A DNA stretch of 64,000 nt from Bolinopsis microptera (GCF_026151205.1 NC_087074.1:18799240-18863239); one strand, 5' to 3'. Positions 12,488-25,051 are shown, numbered from the stretch's first letter. The notes: generated by a model not told the origin, from the letters alone. Translations and numbers: made by a program.

Positions 12488-12539
12488 GACATGTTCCTTC
12501 ACCGTTATCCGTGACATGTTCCTTCGGGGGAACATGTTT
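12488..12539. promoter_or_regulatory. Cluster of three p53-family-like half-sites
   Basis: GACATGTTCC occurs at 12488-12497 and again at 12513-12522, and GAACATGTTT at 12530-12539. All three fit the half-site RRRCWWGYYY. The last two are separated by 7 bp, inside the 0-13 bp range accepted for p53/p63/p73 elements. ACATGTTCC and GGAACATGT also form a small hairpin. The site sits just before the GGTAACCAG minisatellite. Regulatory use is inferred. Confidence 0.3.
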
Positions 12540-12600
12540 TAATAAATTAACAGGAGCAGTTGAAGAATTTGCAGGCACTTGACGGATGTTCATATCTCGG

Positions 12601-12998
12601 CTGGTAACCAGGGTAACCAGGGTAACCAGGGTAACCAGGGTAACCAGGGTAACCAGGGTAACCAGGGTAACCAGGGTTACCAGGGTAACCATGGTAACCA
12701 GGGTAACCACTAACCAGGGTAGCCAGGGTAACCAGGGTAACCAGGGTAACCACTAACCAGGGTAACCAGGGTAACCAGTGTAACCAGGGTAACCAGGGTA
12801 ACCATGGTAACCAGGGTAACCAAGGTAACCAGGGTAACCAGGGTAACCAGGATAACCATGGTAACCAGGGTAACCATGGTAACCAGGGTAACCAAGGTAA
12901 CCATGGTAACCAGGGTAACCAGGGTAACCAGGGTAACCAGGGTAACTAGGGTAACCAGGGTAACCAGGGTAACCAGGGTAACCAGGGTAACCAGGGTA
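12601..12998. repeat. 9-bp minisatellite, GGTAACCAG
   Basis: About 44 copies of GGTAACCAG, with variants such as GGTAACCAT, GGTAACCAA and short ACCACTAACC interruptions. The unit contains the palindrome GGTAACC. The 9-bp length keeps frames open on both strands (MVTLVTLVT..., GYPGYPGYP...); these are artefacts of the repeat. Confidence 0.95.
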
Positions 12999-14944
12999 CC
13001 CTAATCACTGTCACCCCTGAACCTCCAGGCTGACAAGTTCTCCTATTCTCAGCCACCAACCTTCACCTAGTGTGATGTCCGCCCTACCTCAGCTTTCTCT
13101 CATCTCAACAATCATTGTGTATAAATCAGAGTGCCCTGTCCTTCATTTGTCTGTGTAAGTCTTGGCGGTGATAGCTCTAATCATACTCTGATATTGACAG
13201 TAATCACACACGCTCTGATACCCATCCCACCTAACGTATAGTGAGATCAGTAACAGTGGTCCGCTGTAACCTGGTAATAATCTGCATTTTTGTAGAATAG
13301 TCCTTCCTCCTCAGACAATTATTTTCATCATTTGACAATTCTTTTCATTATTTCTCCCTTGTGTCATTAAATGGCGATGGCGCAGGGTATTCTAAAAATA
13401 ATTCGTCGTTTATTTCATTTCAACAGACAATAATCATGTCAAATAATTGCGTGGCCTATGATTTTTCGACATTTTCGTATTCAAGAATTTGATTAGATGC
13501 CGCTAATCTGTACGTATAGTCGAGAATCGAGATCGATACCTCGACAATGAACTCTTAAAATCCAGATCTGCTGTCGTCAAACTCTCTTAATACCAGTAAA
13601 AGGTCACGTACTTCTTCGGGATGGCATTCTTTCAAAATTAAATTCCTAGTTGTCATGCTGGAGACACAATTGGAGCGTTGTAAGGCTGGCTGGACATAAG
13701 TAATGCATCCAAGTTCTGTGCGTAAATTGTGCTCTAAGTTTAAGTGATCGTTTTTGGCCCAAAGCGATCCTTAAACGACCCTTGGCCTTGGTGGATTATA
13801 TTTAATGTTCGCGTTGTTTTCAGTACATGGCTAAAAATGAAAGATGAATAGTTCTTTAACTTGGTATTTGTTTACTCTCGAAGTTTGTTCATTTCAACAT
13901 ACAAAGATACAAGCCCGGTTATTATCAGCGCTGCTTCTCTAAGTTGAGGATCCAAAGAACATTTAACATTCTCTTTACATGAGCATTTATGAAATATTAG
14001 CTCTGTGAAATAATAACATTGAACCAAGTTTAGGCATCTTTAATGAAACAAGGAGTTATTTTAAAGCCTTTTTTCCTTCAACTCGTTTATTGGGAGGTTA
14101 ATTTTAAATCTTTACCCGAAGAAGTACTTTACGGTACGAAGAAGGACTTAATCGGTAATTTACGAAATATCGTAACCCCATATTATATACATCAGCGTTG
14201 TTGCATAATTTCTCTAGTTAACCAAACTACTCGGCCACTTTCAAGTTTTGTTGTTTTGTGGTTGTTACGAAACCCAAAACTCAGGTTCTACCATCCTCCA
14301 AAAGTAGCAAGATGTTTTTTAAGCCTGTCACATGATCTGCAATGTACGTGTTTTAAAATCCAGCACCTTGCCCTCCTAATGCAATGAACTAGGTATTCGG
14401 GCTGATACCTACCCAGTTCTTATTAGAATTGCAGCTTGGCAGCTTGAATATTTTAACCGTCAAACTACCCCCTAGGTTATTCATAAATATATTTATCAGC
14501 TTTGTAGCCGATTGAATTTCTGCTTCTAGGGGGTTATCGTGGCAGAGAGGAAGTTGCTGAGACTTACGTGTTATCATGAACAGTTTCATATTGATACAAT
14601 CAGACTCGACTGATGATACTATTGCTCTCCGAGCTGGCCCTAGAATCATGAGTTTAACTAGATATTAGCTCGTGATTGGAGATGACGTTTACCCGAGCTT
14701 GTGGTTGGCTATGAGGTAAACCGTAGGTTTGATTTATCATTCGAGGACGGAGGTCTGACGAATGTTCGTGCGCAAACAATTGATATCTGATTAATCCAAA
14801 TTCGATGTCTTTTCTTGGTATTGGTGCTTGGTATTGCTGTATTGGTGCTTTGAACTAAGTGATCGAAGAAATGATCTTATGATTTTTGGAAAATTCTGCT
14901 GCCTTTAGTGAAGTCATAGTCCTATTTGAGCAATGATCTAATTC
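12999..14944. other. Non-coding region
   Basis: I see no gene with domain or splice support. The 114-codon frame at 14043-14387 has no recognisable motif and I do not call it. Confidence 0.35.
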
Positions 14945-15030
14945 CCTGGTAGACTACTCGCCATCGAGGTGGTCAAAAATCGGATGACCCTTCCTACTAC
15001 GAGGATAAACACAACCAAAGTAACCAAAGT
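14945..15030 (+). mobile_element. Short LINE 3'-end remnant
   Basis: GACTACTCGCCATC(G)AGGTGGTCA at about 14952 matches, with few changes, the 3' end of the LINE fragment on the other strand at about 20235. Both copies then run into a short tandem tail (here ACCAAAGTA repeated). It is a severely 5'-truncated copy with no coding capacity. Confidence 0.55.
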
Positions 15031-15749
15031 AAGTATCTCTTTAGCCTACGTCAGTCGATAAACAAACACGGCCCACTCTTTGCTTTTAGTTCTAATCGAT
15101 TTCCCATTAACTATAAAATAAAGTAAGATCATCAAAGAGCAAGGTATTCAATTCTTGTTACGGTTCAAAGTGAGCATCCTTGGGTTAGCGTACTTCCCCG
15201 AACTCTGTTGAGAGGAAAAACTCAAAAACTGCTGCTTAATTTTGTAATTGTCCTGTCAACTGTAAGCTACCCTGGATTGTGGATCTGAAGATTAGATTGT
15301 AAAATCAATAAGTCGACGATTGCATTTTAGTGAGTAAAAATTAATTTAGGCTCCTCTAGTTTTATTCGCTGGTTCCTTCCATCAATCATGGGCATAATCT
15401 TCATAATTCTTTATGAATTTCGTATTATAAGCTTGTAAAGCAACTTTAAAGTTCTTAAATCTGGACCTTCACCTAACATTAACATTATTAAACATGATTG
15501 GGATCATTAAACTGCTTAATACGTGTCCGATTTCCTACCCACCCTGTCGCAATTAAATTATTCTTGATTTTGTCTAGACGGAAGTTAGCACGTGTTAAAC
15601 TAACAGATAGCTGCTCCAGGATCATATCTTGTAAATATATAATTTTTAATAGGATGCGATGTTTACTTCTTGATTTTACTGTTCCTAACGAAATATTTTC
15701 TCCACATGACTAGGTGATCTCCTGTAACAACTACATCCATCCAACCGAT
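15031..15749. other. Region upstream of the GPCR gene
   Basis: No separate gene is seen. The GPCR frame is already open from 15714, directly after an acceptor-like TGACTAG at 15708-15713, so an upstream 5' exon is possible. Confidence 0.35.
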
Positions 15750-16832
15750 ATGGATCTAGAGACCCTGAACACTCTCTCCCCAGCTTCGGACATCGCCCCT
15801 CCCGAATACCACCCCATCTACTGGGCGGACATCCTGCTGTGTGCTGCCTACATCTTGTGTCTAGTGGTTGGGGTTCCTGGTAACTTGGTAGCAATCAATT
15901 ATTTTATAAAGGAGGGAAGGATGACCAGCTACCTGTTCTTATCCACTGCAGTGGTGGATTTATTGGCCCTGGCCGTCAAGAGTATCCCTATAAGTATCAG
16001 CCTTATCTTCCACCGGAAACCTTCCATTTACACGAGCGAGATTGCGTGTTATGTTCTGGGAATGTTCCAGAATGGAACCATCATGGCTTCCGTGTTCATA
16101 GTGGCAGTCCTCAGTTCAACTCGCACATACTCCCTAGTCTTCCCTTTAAAGATAGTGAAAAGGAGGGCAGTGGGTCTGTTCATGGTCACCTTCTTCCTAA
16201 TCCTCACAGCACACGAGGTGCTGCCGGTCCTGTTCCACAAGCTCGAGTTTACCTACAGTGAGGAGGATGTCATATGCTGGGATGCTGGGGACTGGTCTAT
16301 GTATGATGACATGGTGGACAGCCTCTTTCTAGCACTTCCTATCATTCCTATAGCTATCTGCTGCATCGTCTCCTGTCACCAAGTCTACTTCTCCTCCAAG
16401 AACGCCATCTCCCAGAGCAGGCTGAAGAGCAGTGCCACCATCACCATCATCCTCTACACCATCACCTACATCATCTTCAACACCCCCAACTTTGTGAACT
16501 ACGTGCTGTGGAATATCACCAGTATCGCGTACGAGTGGCCCGGACGGTTCTACAGCTCCCTGTTTATGCAGTACTACAGTTGGAACATCTCCGGGGAGCT
16601 GTGTTTGGTAATGAACAGCGCCGTGAACCCTCTCATATATCTGTTCAGGATACAGAGGTACAGGGACTGGGTCAGGGAGGGAAGGGGACCCAAGATCAGG
16701 GGTCCCACTAAAATGTCGCTAGTTATCGGGAATGAACAATCACTGAGAAGATGCACTTCCACAGATCTCAAGGCTAACAATAGATTTTCAACCGCTGTAA
16801 CCAATACGGGCGTGGGGTGTCATTCGGTGTAA
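15750..16832 (+). CDS. Class A (rhodopsin-like) G protein-coupled receptor
   Basis: Intact, intronless 360-residue seven-transmembrane receptor. TM1 holds the GN signature (GVPGNLVAINY, about residue 45). TM2 is present with the conserved Asp (TAVVDLLAL). TM3 starts near a Cys (ACYVLG) that can bridge to ECL2 (VICWD). TM6 lacks a clear CWxP and reads TIILYTITYIIFNTP. TM7 ends in the canonical NSAVNPLIYLF. In place of DRY at the end of TM3 there is STRTYSLVFP, keeping only an Arg nearby. The tail is short (about 55 residues), with Ser/Thr sites. The start is the first Met of a frame open from 15714; a GTG at 15714 is not a likely start. Ligand unknown. It sits alone, with no paralogue beside it. 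It is a plasma-membrane receptor expected to signal through heterotrimeric G proteins. Confidence 0.88.
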   Translation: MDLETLNTLSPASDIAPPEYHPIYWADILLCAAYILCLVVGVPGNLVAINYFIKEGRMTSYLFLSTAVVDLLALAVKSIPISISLIFHRKPSIYTSEIACYVLGMFQNGTIMASVFIVAVLSSTRTYSLVFPLKIVKRRAVGLFMVTFFLILTAHEVLPVLFHKLEFTYSEEDVICWDAGDWSMYDDMVDSLFLALPIIPIAICCIVSCHQVYFSSKNAISQSRLKSSATITIILYTITYIIFNTPNFVNYVLWNITSIAYEWPGRFYSSLFMQYYSWNISGELCLVMNSAVNPLIYLFRIQRYRDWVREGRGPKIRGPTKMSLVIGNEQSLRRCTSTDLKANNRFSTAVTNTGVGCHSV

Positions 16833-19800
16833 GAAATAATGTAATATCAGACTATCAATAACTAGAATATATTAAACTATAGTTCTGTAGGGACCCATAT
16901 CAGTGTTCACCGAGTCGCAGCAGCAGACCTCCAGAGTGTAAGTCTTGTTATTTATTTTACACCACTCGGCGTTTTCAACACCTTCCCTGTAATTTGTTTT
17001 CTAATTTGAATTTCTTATATATATATACTTTTATCCCAGTAGTGGGATGTATTTGTTTATTGCTATTGTATCGCTGCTGATGCTGCTGGCCATTCTATTA
17101 TCAGGAGTCACAATTATTCCTGGGATTGAGTTTTGAAAAATAGTTAATATAATCGCATTTCCCAGTTATATATAATATCTATTTGTAGTTAAACAAATTT
17201 CAACCTTTCGTTTCTTTTATTTTTCAGAATAAAGCTGCCTGAACTATCGGAACTCTTAACTTAAAGTTACTTAATCATTGGGGATATGTAAAAAGAAAGG
17301 AGCTTCATTCCCGAACAGAAATGCTGGTAACCCTGATTTTAATCAAATTTAACTCATAGACCCACTTCAGTAGTTTATGATGCCCTTGTAAGGCGTAATA
17401 GATCTTAACCGCCATTTGTTAGCTGTCGTTCAGATCATCACATTACTAGAACATTCTCTGATATCCCATACGGCTGGGTTATCTGGTTTCCGCTCTATTC
17501 GGTCCAATGATCAGGGGTTGGGTGGCCTCGGTATTTTCTCTCGACGCTGTTTAAATAGAGCTCAAAGACATTAAATTCATATAAATTCATATAAACTTTA
17601 TATTGAAATATTACAACTTAAGATGAAGATTCGAGTAGACAACTTCCTGCGTAAATGAAAACTCCCTCCATTTGATAAATTGGCGCATTAAAAATAAACA
17701 GCTCGCCTGTCAAAACTTTGCAAGATTCTCCAGAATATTTAACTTCAGTAGTTGAGGCATTTTGAAATCAGTCAGGGTACCTGCCCACTACATTAAAGGG
17801 ATCACTAGAATATATTAACTAGAATATGGAATCATATTTTATAGTCTTTTATAGTCAAATCATCATGATAAATTGCAATATTCTTGAAATATCAGTGGGG
17901 GAAATTATGAGCTCCAAGAAATCAGAAAAATGCATATATTTTATAAATGTTTTGTAAACTACGCTGTCAAGTTCACTAAAACTACAAATAAAATAACAAC
18001 ACTTGTCGTTATGTAATAGCCCAGAATAATCTAATAAATATTGGAATTCCTCCGATATGCTCTGTCAAAAAACAGTCATTGCAAAGCCATTGAAAGGAAG
18101 ACTGAAGACTATAACACGACAATTTACTAATACTGAACTTTCAGTAATTAGTAAACTAATACTGCAATTAGTTATTAACAGTTCCCGGAGTGCATGCCGT
18201 GCGAGAGTACACCTACACAACATATCCAGCACAGTATTTTATAGAGGGAGGAGGAGGGGTACTAATTAATTATAAACTAGTACACACTTTAATACAGTGC
18301 AGTAAAGATGAGCATCCTCTTTACTTGTTACACAGTTGTATTTTATCAGGTTCGGTTCTAGGATCGGTCAATAACCGTGTGATTTCTGGAACCTTGTGTT
18401 CCCACTGAACCTAAAATCGGTTCGTCCTTGTTAGTCGAAAGCAGTGATTGAGAAGTTGTGACAGTGACTGCTTGTTTGTTTATAGAACCCGTCCCCAATC
18501 TCGTATTGGAAAATACTAAACTCAATTATGAGTGTGAATACGGGTGAAACTGGAATCTGCAAGTGCAGGGGTATTTATTAAACATTTTGAGTTCTGTAAA
18601 ACTGCAGTTAGAATTGTGCTAGAGTATTTTTAGTATTTACGATCGATATCAGATCTCGATCCTTACATACTTCCAAAATTGAAATCTCCAACTTTCTGCA
18701 CAATGTACTGGAATGTTTTTTTAAAGTGAAGTGATATAGAAATAAAATCAACGATTTAATTTTAGGAAAGTAAAATTAATTCCCTGGTTTCTTCAGTCAG
18801 CTTTAAAGTCGGAAAATCTAAGTATTTAACGTCGATACCAAACCGATTATTGAGCGATGATAGCTAAGTAGTTGATTCCTGGGTTGCAGAGTCCTCCCGA
18901 TTCCTCAGTCTTTGAATGTGGTTTTTGTTCTTGTTCAGTTCTGTCCATATTTCCTCGTGTTATGTTCAAGGTTTTGTAGTATCATGTTGTCCTCAAATTA
19001 TTTGTTCGGATTGCGACTTATGTTGGTTCAGAAAGGAACACTTGACTGGCAACTGTTCTCAAATATTGACAATAGAATGACAGCATGGTAACAGAAACAC
19101 TTTGGTGATAAAGAAAAACATTTAGGATAATATTAATATGCGAAAAACACTTTCTTTTTTTTAAATATTCATTATCAGGCCATAAACATCAATCATTGTC
19201 ATGTTGATAATGCATTCTGAGCTGATATCAACTCTCATTGTTCGCGCACTTTAAAGCGACTTTTATTCATTTGACTGTGATATTATATATTATTATATAT
19301 ATAGTAGAGATAAGTTTGTTTGATCGCTACAAGTGTTGTCTTGTGTGGACTAGGGCATTTGTCGGGGACCAGAGATAAAGAGTATTTCGTAAGAGATAAA
19401 GGAGCATTTCCTAAGAGATAGTAGATACTGATAAAGGAGCATTTCGTAAGAGATGGCGTGTCTTATTGTACGCGCTACAATGATACTCCTGAGTGCCCCG
19501 TCGCGGTGCCCTCGTCCCTCAATGACCTTATGCGTACTAATTGCTTTTAAATGTTCCCTCATGCCGATTCTTTTATTGCTTATCTTTAAGTCAACTGTTT
19601 ACATTTTACATAAATTTTGAATCATATCCAAAGGGCTCTCTCAAATTAAATTCTAACGATTTGTTGTTTCATTTTAGCGATTTGATCTCGTCGTGCAGTC
19701 CTAAAACGGAGCTTTTAACTGATATTTTGAGAATATGAGCATCCCTCATATTACTTCTGATTATTTTTAGTGGTGCATGATTATTAGTACAGACAGATCC

Positions 19801-20189
19801 GTTTGAAACGTCGATTTACCGACACAACGAGCTCTCAAAGCTAGTTGTCCTTATAGCTGTAAGCTGATCAACTTTATGGCTGACCAACTTTTCCACTTGT
19901 CTTCAGGCCACTTTTTGCTTTTATTTTTTGTCAAATATCTTTAGTAGTGAACATCATAGAAGGCTGCGAATTCAACACAGGAAATTTCCTAAAATCTGTA
20001 CGTCAGATGATCAGTTAATTGGCTAATACAAATAAAATTAGCTAATTTAAAAAATCTTTAAAACTTTCGATCGGCTCAAAATGATTGAAATTGCATAAAA
20101 CGAGTAGAAACATAGTTTTTAGAAAAATTTCTCCCTTTTAAATTAAAACTGGGAAAAAGTTACGTTCGGGAATACTAAAATCAGTTACT
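16833..20189. other. Non-coding region downstream of the GPCR
   Basis: No gene is supportable. Short TA runs occur near 17018 and 19285. At 19370-19460 the string AGATAAAGGAGCATTTC(C/G)TAAGAGAT is repeated about three times. The same 27-bp string recurs on the other strand at about 20518, inside the LINE fragment, so this patch is probably also LINE-derived. Confidence 0.4.
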
Positions 20190-20530
20190 TACTTCGTTAC
20201 TTCGTTGAGTTCATCCGTGGAGCCGGAAGGGGCATCAGATATCTGACCACCTGGATGGCGAGTAGTCAACCAGTGAGTTGGACCAACTGCAGCTGTAGCC
20301 GGAGACCGGAGGGTTGTCCGGTATCAAAGCAAGAAAGTTCGACAAACTACACTTAAACATGTCAAAGGATGTATCAGCCTTTACTGTGTGAGGCACTATG
20401 TTCCACAGCTTCAGTCCTTGGACTGCAAAAGACCTGTCGTACAGTGACTGGTTGCGTACGGAACTTGACTTGGACAATGAGGGTATGACAGCTACATCAC
20501 TGTGTCTGTATTATATCTCTTAGGAAATGC
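20190..20530 (-). pseudogene. 5'-truncated LINE fragment (ORF2 C-terminus and 3' tail)
   Basis: On the - strand, codons at 20477-20235 read LYDRSFAVQGLKLWNIVP, then FDMFKCSLSNFL. This is the conserved C-terminal segment that follows the reverse transcriptase in many APE-type LINE ORF2 proteins (RSF...G..LWN.LP...). The frame starts without a Met and lacks the rest of the enzyme. The 3' end (about 20190-20215) carries a short tandem tail, AACGAAGT-like. It is a dead copy of a family different from the full-length LINE at 52-57 kb. Confidence 0.7.
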
Positions 20531-21810
20531 TCCTTTATCTCAAATTGTGAAGGCTTGTTGAAGTGGAGTTATAAATATCAATACTGACTGATCTGCGTCG
20601 AGTACAGTATTTCATCATGCGATTGTGCAACAAATCTATTATCCTCGAACTTTGCATCACGTCTCATCGCTCTGATAGTGCATAGCCCTTCTGTAGTACC
20701 ACCATAATCGGTCTTCTTAAGAAACTAAGTTATTTGCAACCTTCAGCTGCTCCGTAATATTGGGAGTTTTTAATGGTGCTCTGAATATGGCAGTTATCCC
20801 CGAACCCACTGCTATTCTTCTGCTGTAAATTAATAAACGAGGTTTTCATCACTTCAACATCCCTCCTTTTGGCCGTCTTTTAATAGACCTACCGCTGAAA
20901 GGTCAACCTGGTGAATGTTTTCACCAACACCCCTAACTTCCGGTATGTAGACTGTTGAGTCTCACGGTTGGAAATACACGCATATTTTGATTTTGGCTTA
21001 CAAGTTATTGCTATTATTCATCAGTTTTACTATCTCCGAATCTGATTTCTTGATTTCCACGTACTAGGGTGCCAGTCTAATATTGAACATATTGTTTCCT
21101 GGCTGGCTGTTAACACTTGATCTTGTCGGCAGACAGTATGAATAACATTAACAAATGGAGAGACAGGAATTTAATGTCTGTCACCGGCTCATGGTTAGCG
21201 TTTGTCTGAGTTTCGCTAATATTTGGCTTATTTAAAGTTAACTAAAACTTTTCCTAAAAACTCACGACACTCTATTAGCATACTTATTCTACTGTCGTCT
21301 GTCACACATAGACGTTACAAAGAAAAGTACCTCGGCCTGACTGCCTCTAACTCACTCTCCCACAGACGTACCACTGCACAACAACATAACCGTCCCCCCC
21401 CCTCCTATCGGTCGCAGGTTCATGTTGTTATACCGTGGAGGGTCCCTGCCAATAACTGCCATCCCCCTAACCCTACATTTCCGGGAATAAGAGAAGCACT
21501 GCAGCACATAACGTTAAACAGTCCTTGAAGCCTTCTTTGTCTATGTCCAGTAGATTGGCCCGGAGCCAGGTCCCAGCTCTCTGAATATGAAGTTATCACA
21601 GCACCAACTAATAACTTAATAAGCGCCGGTGATGGATGTAGAACCATGGTGTAGCTGCCGACATTGCTCCGTTTATTAGCGTCTGCCCCACCACCGTATC
21701 CCGGTATAAATATCTAGTTTTAAAATGCTCTAAAACTTGAGATATCCGAGGATGTGCCTTGGTTCTCCAATCAGTTGATTGAAACCACATTCTAGTTCAT
21801 TTAACTTCCA
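20531..21810. other. Non-coding region
   Basis: I see no gene. Part of 20531-20760 may extend the LINE fragment, but I could not read conserved protein sequence in it. Frames near 21223-21647 on either strand have no recognisable motif. Confidence 0.35.
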
Positions 21811-22212
21811 CCACATACCCGGGTTAGTGGGCGCTGCCTTCGTTAGGAACTGTCTTAAAATAGTTGTAACTAGGTGGTAACTAGGTGGTAACTAGGTGGT
21901 AACTAGGTGGTAACTAGGTGGTAACTAACACCACATACCCGGGTTAGTGGGCGCTGCCTTCGTTAGGAACTGTCTTAAAATAGTTGTAACTAGGTGGTAA
22001 CTAGGTGGTAACTAGGTGGTAACTAGGTGGTAACTAGGTGGTAACTAGGTGGTAACTAGGTGGTAACTAACACCACATACCCGGGTTAGTGGGCGCTGCC
22101 TTCGTTAGGAACTGTCTTAAAATAGTTGTAGCTAGGTGGTAACTAGGTGGTAACCACATACCCGGGTTAGTGGGCGCTGCCTTCGTTAGGAACTGTCTTA
22201 AAACAGTTCTAG
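21811..22212. repeat. Nested minisatellite: four core units with variable TAACTAGGTGG arrays
   Basis: A core of about 57 bp starting CCACATACCCGGGTTAGTGG occurs at 21811, 21931, 22073 and 22154. After each core comes an array of the 11-bp unit TAACTAGGTGG with 5, 7, 2 and 0 copies. The array ends by re-entering the next core through TAACTAACA or TAACCACATA. This is a higher-order repeat with copy-number decay toward the right end. Confidence 0.92.
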
Positions 22213-25051
22213 TGCTGGTTCTAATGTGGGTAGTACCTGCTGGTGATGATTCCTTTTATTGATTGAGCACTATCTAACTGTCTTGTCTATTGTGGCTCTG
22301 AGAGTCTGACAGCTCTGTGAATATAATGTAATCTCCTCTCTGTACGCTCTTGTGAAACCCCCAAACCGTAATATTGTAATTGTATTGCCGTATTTTCCAT
22401 AGCACGACAATTAATGACTGATATTGTTGCTTGGAACACGACAAAAGGCAGCATTATATCCTCGCTATACTGCCAACATGTTAGTCTATCAGCAGCACGG
22501 CCTGATTAATTGGACTGGAACCAACAGATGTTTCAGTTTAATCTCTAGCTGAAGCGGTGTCGCTTGGTTAGGCGAGAATAGAAGGCTGCCGAACAAATCA
22601 TAGCCGGTTATTGGATTCACAATGTCCGTTTCAGTGCGTAGTGGTTTTATAGTTGTGAGGTTTGTGTGTAGAATGGTTTGGTTTTGAGCGGTTATGGGTC
22701 CGGGAGTCTAGGGCGTGAGACTTTAGGGCGGCGCCTTACGAAACAGGACTGTAGGGCGTGAAGACGCGTTTAAGAATGACTACAAGGCGGTGGCAAAACA
22801 TTACGGGGCTGTTTTACACCAATCTTAATTAATTAATTGTCCCCGGTTTTTCTGCTTCATTAGATTTTTCGCTGTGAGTTAATTTTTTGATATTTCTCTG
22901 GAACTGAATGTGGCAATTTAAGATGCGTGTTCACTGTTCACTTCTTAAATTGTTCACTTTTAAGATAAAGAGGAATGACGCAATTTTGGCGGGACAAGTG
23001 CGAGATTTGTGGCTGTGTAGTTTCCTTGTGGTTTCGTGTTGGAATAATTCAGTTTACAGCAACCGTTTTCGTCTGAATGTCGCAACTTTTTGGCGTTTTC
23101 ATTCCGATCTGCCCTATTTCATGTTGGAATGTTAGATTATATGACGTAGCATTCTTCTCCCTTTCAAGTCTCACGAACCTAAAATATGTTGGGATTTACA
23201 TACCTTACTAATTGCGAGTACAGCTTCCCGTAGCACTGTAACTGAAGAATAAGATCACCTCTGTCTCACAGTCAAATGTTTTTACATAGCTGAAACGTTA
23301 ACATGCCTGTAACACTGTAAACAACTAACGATAACATAGCTGGAGGTCTGTCAACAACACATAGTTTATTATACCAGAATCTACAACTTCAAGCATTATA
23401 GTGTTTACTGTTTACACTACTAGCCACTACTGAGTAACACGTGTTTCACTGTACATGTTCGGGACAAGAGCACGTGTGCCATTGTCCGGGACAATAGCAA
23501 TATAAATTTTAAATAGCTGTACTCCCATGAAACGGGGGAAGCCCTAACCCTAACCCCGTTATTTGGCATTCCTGATTCCCGGTAACGGTAATGAAACTCT
23601 CAAAACTAGAGCGCTTAAATAGTATCTCTGTCTTGATGCTTGACACTTATGTTAAATTTGTTGTGTAGAGAGTATGAACATTTTTGTGTAATTCAGTGTT
23701 TGGTTCATGTGTGGAATATTTGGCTGGATGTTTTGTGGTGGAAGTCATTTTTGTCACTAATACAGTAAAAATGTCTCTTTTTAACAGTAATTTGACGATT
23801 TGCCAGGAAAAAAATAACTATGAACATCGAACAATCGGGCCTATTATCCTATTATTCAGTCACGTCTTTCAAAATGAAGAAGAAGAACTCATCAACACCT
23901 TCATGTCTAGACTTAAATTAAGTATCAAAAGTGGATGATATTGTTTGAAGTTTACAATCTGATGAGTAAACTGCTGGTGTTAAATAAATTTCTGGCGTCT
24001 GGTGAATGTATTTTCTGTTGATGGTGTATAAATGTCCCGATAAGTCCAAGAACGATTGAAAATATAAAAAGTGTACGGCACATTTTCTCTAGACCAGAAC
24101 ACAACACCATCCTTAAATCCTGATCGTGATGTTTTAACCAACTGTAAAACTTCGAACTAGAGATGCACTAAATATTATTCATCCTAAATATCCTGAGAGT
24201 GTCTCAGAGAATATCTTTTGTTGAGGATTGTTCAGTGAGATTTAGTGAGTCACACTTTATTCTCACAGCATTCTCCTCAATCCTCACAGCATTCTCCTGC
24301 GATACTTTGTTCCGATGTCAGTATTGCTTTTTACTCTCCATTGCTGGCACTCTCGCTAAGACACACCGCAAGATGTGACACTACACAAATGGAACGCCAG
24401 GAACGCGCACTGTTGACTGTCTCGCCGTCTCGCCTGCCTCCTCTCTCTTTTGTCAAATATTCTTGTAGTTCCGGCTGAGGGTTGTTGAAATTGTTAGGGA
24501 TTAGTTTGTGGATAAAATGAAGCGTTGTTCCACCTCTGATCATTGTAATATATTATACAGTGGGGTGCCATATTATGTAGTTACATTACATTACCTGCAT
24601 TCACTGCACAGTGCACAGTTATAGTAACTTGTAGACGCACAGCTACTCGACATTCAATTTCGTTTTAAATTCGAATTAAAGTTCTAATATCACTGCCACT
24701 ACCACATACCTTTTTATTGAATACCTATACCACTTTTTATTGAATACCTATACCACTTCCTCGGAACCTTATGATAGTTTGCCCCCGCCATAACCTTTCC
24801 GAAGAAGGCGTAATTTCATTTTGCCCCTTTATTTTGCGTAGGTAGTAGGTACGTGCGTTGGATTGTGACGTGTTGCTGTTGTATTCCGTCCCACTTCTAA
24901 CGTTTTTATTTTCATCTTGACATTTTTATTACGTTTATTTTGAAAAGCAGGTGAACTAACCTACTTTTAATTTGCCTGAAGTAGCGGTTTTGAAACTGAA
25001 AATCTATATCGCTGAGAACTGAGAGTGCGGGTTTAAGCGGATCTGTTGAAG
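22213..25051. other. Non-coding region upstream of the intersectin-like gene
   Basis: No gene is seen. Short tandem duplications lie at about 24262-24300 (CCTCACAGCATTCTCCT) and 24712-24757 (ATTGAATACCTATACCACTT). A CCCTAACCCTAACCCC string lies near 23555. If the gene at 25052 has earlier exons (EH domains, more SH3s), they would be here or to the left, but I could not find them. Confidence 0.4.

Noticed and set aside
12474-13004. Frames encoding (VTL)n or collagen-like GYPGYP
   Set aside because: Produced by the 9-bp GGTAACCAG array on both strands.
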